From positions 1-15,896 of the forward strand of contig DGAQ01000003.1 of NCBI GenBank assembly GCA_002382445.1: a stretch of 15,896 nucleotides of DNA, in the 5' to 3' direction. This document shows positions 14,979 through 15,896 of this stretch, one piece after another. Made by a program: the position numbers and the translations under genes. The notes beneath the pieces are model-generated. The model was given only the letters and a program-made list of their open reading frames with translations. It was not told the DNA's origin and searched no databases. This DNA is from Porticoccaceae bacterium UBA4026 (GTDB lineage: Bacteria > Pseudomonadota > Gammaproteobacteria > Pseudomonadales > Porticoccaceae). Every line of letters begins with the position of its first letter. Position 1 is the stretch's first letter.

Positions 14979-15530
14979 TTGAACGTCATAACAAACGCTA
15001 GCGACAAATCAGATAGGGCTATAACGAGTCTGACCCAATTAATTGAGACCCTTAAAGCCGCCCCATCGGACCAATTTGAATCTATTGCGCAACATCTATC
15101 TCTAACAAAAACTGACGTGTTGCCTTATGCGACTTTTTCTCCTACCAGCTACACTCGAAACTGTTTAGAGCTAAATGAACGTTTTGAACTGATCTTACTA
15201 TGCTGGGAACCTGGACAGATGACGGATATTCACGACCATGGAGGAGAAGAATGTTGGGTGTATTTCATGGATAGTCAGTTTGAAGAGATAATCTATGAGC
15301 GAAGCCACTCTAAACTTAGCCAAACTCAGTCAAAGACAGCTAATAATGGCTCTATTAGCTATATGTCCGATTTTTTGGGTGTCCATAGTTTGAAAAATGC
15401 AGGTAAGAGACGAGGCTTTTCACTCCATTTGTACGCAAAACCTATCATGTCTTGTAACGTTTTTAATAGTTTATCTGACTCGTTTGAAGAAAAGAAAATG
15501 ACTTACGATACTCAGTTCGAGATCCATTAG
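14979..15530 (+). CDS. cdo: Cysteine dioxygenase type I
   Basis: A 183-residue cupin enzyme that oxidises L-cysteine with O2 to cysteine sulfinate using non-haem Fe(II). By position against the mammalian enzyme, the substrate-carboxylate Arg is Arg60 in SYTRN, the iron ligands are His85 and His87 in IHDHGGEE and His136 in LGVHSL, and His150/Tyr152 lie in SLHLYAKP. Cys92, five residues after the second His, matches the Cys of the mammalian Cys-Tyr thioether cofactor, with Tyr152 as its partner. The Arg and Tyr pattern favours cysteine over mercaptopropionate as substrate. The start is TTG at 14979, supported by AAGGA nine bases before it; the next ATG is deep inside the protein. It follows the hydrolase by 89 bases, with TATACT at 14907-14912 a possible -10 box, so co-transcription is uncertain. 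No sulfite or hypotaurine enzyme is nearby. Confidence 0.9.
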   Translation: MNVITNASDKSDRAITSLTQLIETLKAAPSDQFESIAQHLSLTKTDVLPYATFSPTSYTRNCLELNERFELILLCWEPGQMTDIHDHGGEECWVYFMDSQFEEIIYERSHSKLSQTQSKTANNGSISYMSDFLGVHSLKNAGKRRGFSLHLYAKPIMSCNVFNSLSDSFEEKKMTYDTQFEIH

Positions 15531-15592
15531 CCGATATTTTATTTATGCATGCTTTTTGAGACGCAGTTTTTACCGTTTTGTTCAGCCCCGAC

Positions 15593-15651
15593 ACATCTAC
15601 ATGGCGCCTGCGCCAAAGATGGCTTTGTGGATCAATTGCCATCCTAGATGT
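15593..15651. repeat. Large imperfect palindrome
   Basis: The arm ACATCTA-C-ATGGC (15593-15605) pairs with GCCAT-CC-TAGATGT (15638-15651) over 12 base pairs, interrupted only by a C/CC internal loop. Inside lie alternative stems: GGCG/CGCC (15603-15614), and GATGGC (15618-15623) against GCCATC (15638-15643). It may be a relic of a small mobile element, a recombination site or a structured RNA; none of these is established. Confidence 0.5.
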
Positions 15652-15854
15652 AGCGCGTCAAATACACCCATACAAAAAAACAAAAGTGGCCGAGAGCTCG
15701 GTGATACCATTAGACTCACCCACCAACAAGCCCAACAGCAAGGCATGCTGGCCCAGCGGCAGGGGCCGAAGTAATTTTAAGGCAATTGCAAAAGGGCGAT
15801 TTAGCCTTACTGTTAGTTTTGTCTGAGAGACAAGAGGTGTTTGATCTGCTCGCG

Positions 15855-15873
15855 GCAGCTGGCTAACAGCTGC
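15855..15873. repeat. Hairpin GCAGCTG-GCTAA-CAGCTGC
   Basis: Perfect 7-bp arms with a 5-base loop. They directly abut the terminal tandem repeat and share the base C at 15873 with it. No T-run follows, so it is not a classical terminator. Confidence 0.5.
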
Positions 15874-15896
15874 AGCTCTGTAGCTCTGTAGCTCTG
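15873..15896. repeat. 8-base tandem repeat at the window edge
   Basis: Three copies of an 8-base unit, CAGCTCTG, TAGCTCTG, TAGCTCTG, the first differing by one base. The repeat runs to the last base, so its full length is unknown. It may be a genuine short tandem array or an assembly edge. Confidence 0.6.

Larger units (their letters stand above)
15531..15896. other. Non-coding right end of the window
   Basis: After the dioxygenase stop I see no supportable gene on either strand; the longer open frames lack ribosome sites and family resemblance. Just after the stop, GCATGC followed by five T residues (15549-15559) could be a minimal terminator. The region then contains a large imperfect palindrome, a short hairpin and a tandem repeat at the very edge, listed separately. 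Confidence 0.5.

Noticed and set aside
15593..15651. Integron attC site
   Set aside because: The palindrome lacks the GTTRRRY / RYYYAAC core sites, and there is no integrase or cassette array in the window.
15556..15826. Two overlapping plus-strand ORFs of 72 and 82 codons near the right edge
   Set aside because: They occupy different frames of the same palindromic DNA, have no ribosome sites, and neither looks like a known protein.

Overview
The window looks like chromosomal DNA from a free-living, probably marine, aerobic gammaproteobacterium. This is inferred from gene content: a membrane alkane hydroxylase beside an AraC-type regulator with an arabinose-binding-like N-terminal domain, DUF1244, DUF2805/TIGR03643, a bacterial CIA30-like protein and a ZntB/CorA-type transporter. 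The DNA is moderately AT-leaning with long, poorly conserved spacers. I see no rRNA, tRNA, CRISPR array, insertion sequence or phage gene. I cannot name the genus from sequence reading alone.

Layout. 1-1376: an exported amidohydrolase. 1377-2025: a spacer with two offset open frames on the minus strand that may be a decayed gene, then a hairpin behind the next operon. 2026-3839: a minus-strand ZntB/CorA-like transporter and an MscS-type channel, apparently translationally coupled. 3840-5097: one four-helix membrane protein of unknown function between two non-coding stretches; the second contains an ORF broken by an in-frame TGA. 5098-7102: a secreted M20 peptidase (minus) diverging from an exported single-domain rhodanese (plus). 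7138-9695: a minus-strand operon of cystathionine beta-synthase and a cystathionine gamma-lyase/synthase-type enzyme. 9927-11100: DUF1244 (plus), converging on a DUF2805 / CIA30-like pair (minus). 11300-13640: a divergent AraC regulator / alkB pair. 13930-15530: a monoacylglycerol-lipase-like hydrolase and a cysteine dioxygenase. 15531-15896: non-coding DNA with inverted repeats and a short tandem repeat at the window edge.

Two physiological themes recur. The first is sulfur amino acids: CBS plus the gamma-lyase would move sulfur from homocysteine to cysteine, cysteine dioxygenase would oxidise cysteine to cysteine sulfinate, and the rhodanese could handle sulfane sulfur in the periplasm. The second is lipid and hydrocarbon use: AlkB with its likely regulator, followed by a hydrolase that could act on acylglycerols or other esters.

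No clearly new multi-gene system is visible. The most interesting single observation is that the cysteine dioxygenase has both residues of the Cys-Tyr cofactor known from mammalian enzymes, where characterised bacterial homologues usually have Gly at the Cys position. Further points are a nested dyad in front of the hydrolase, a large imperfect palindrome near the right edge, the DUF2805/CIA30 pairing, and two probable gene relics.
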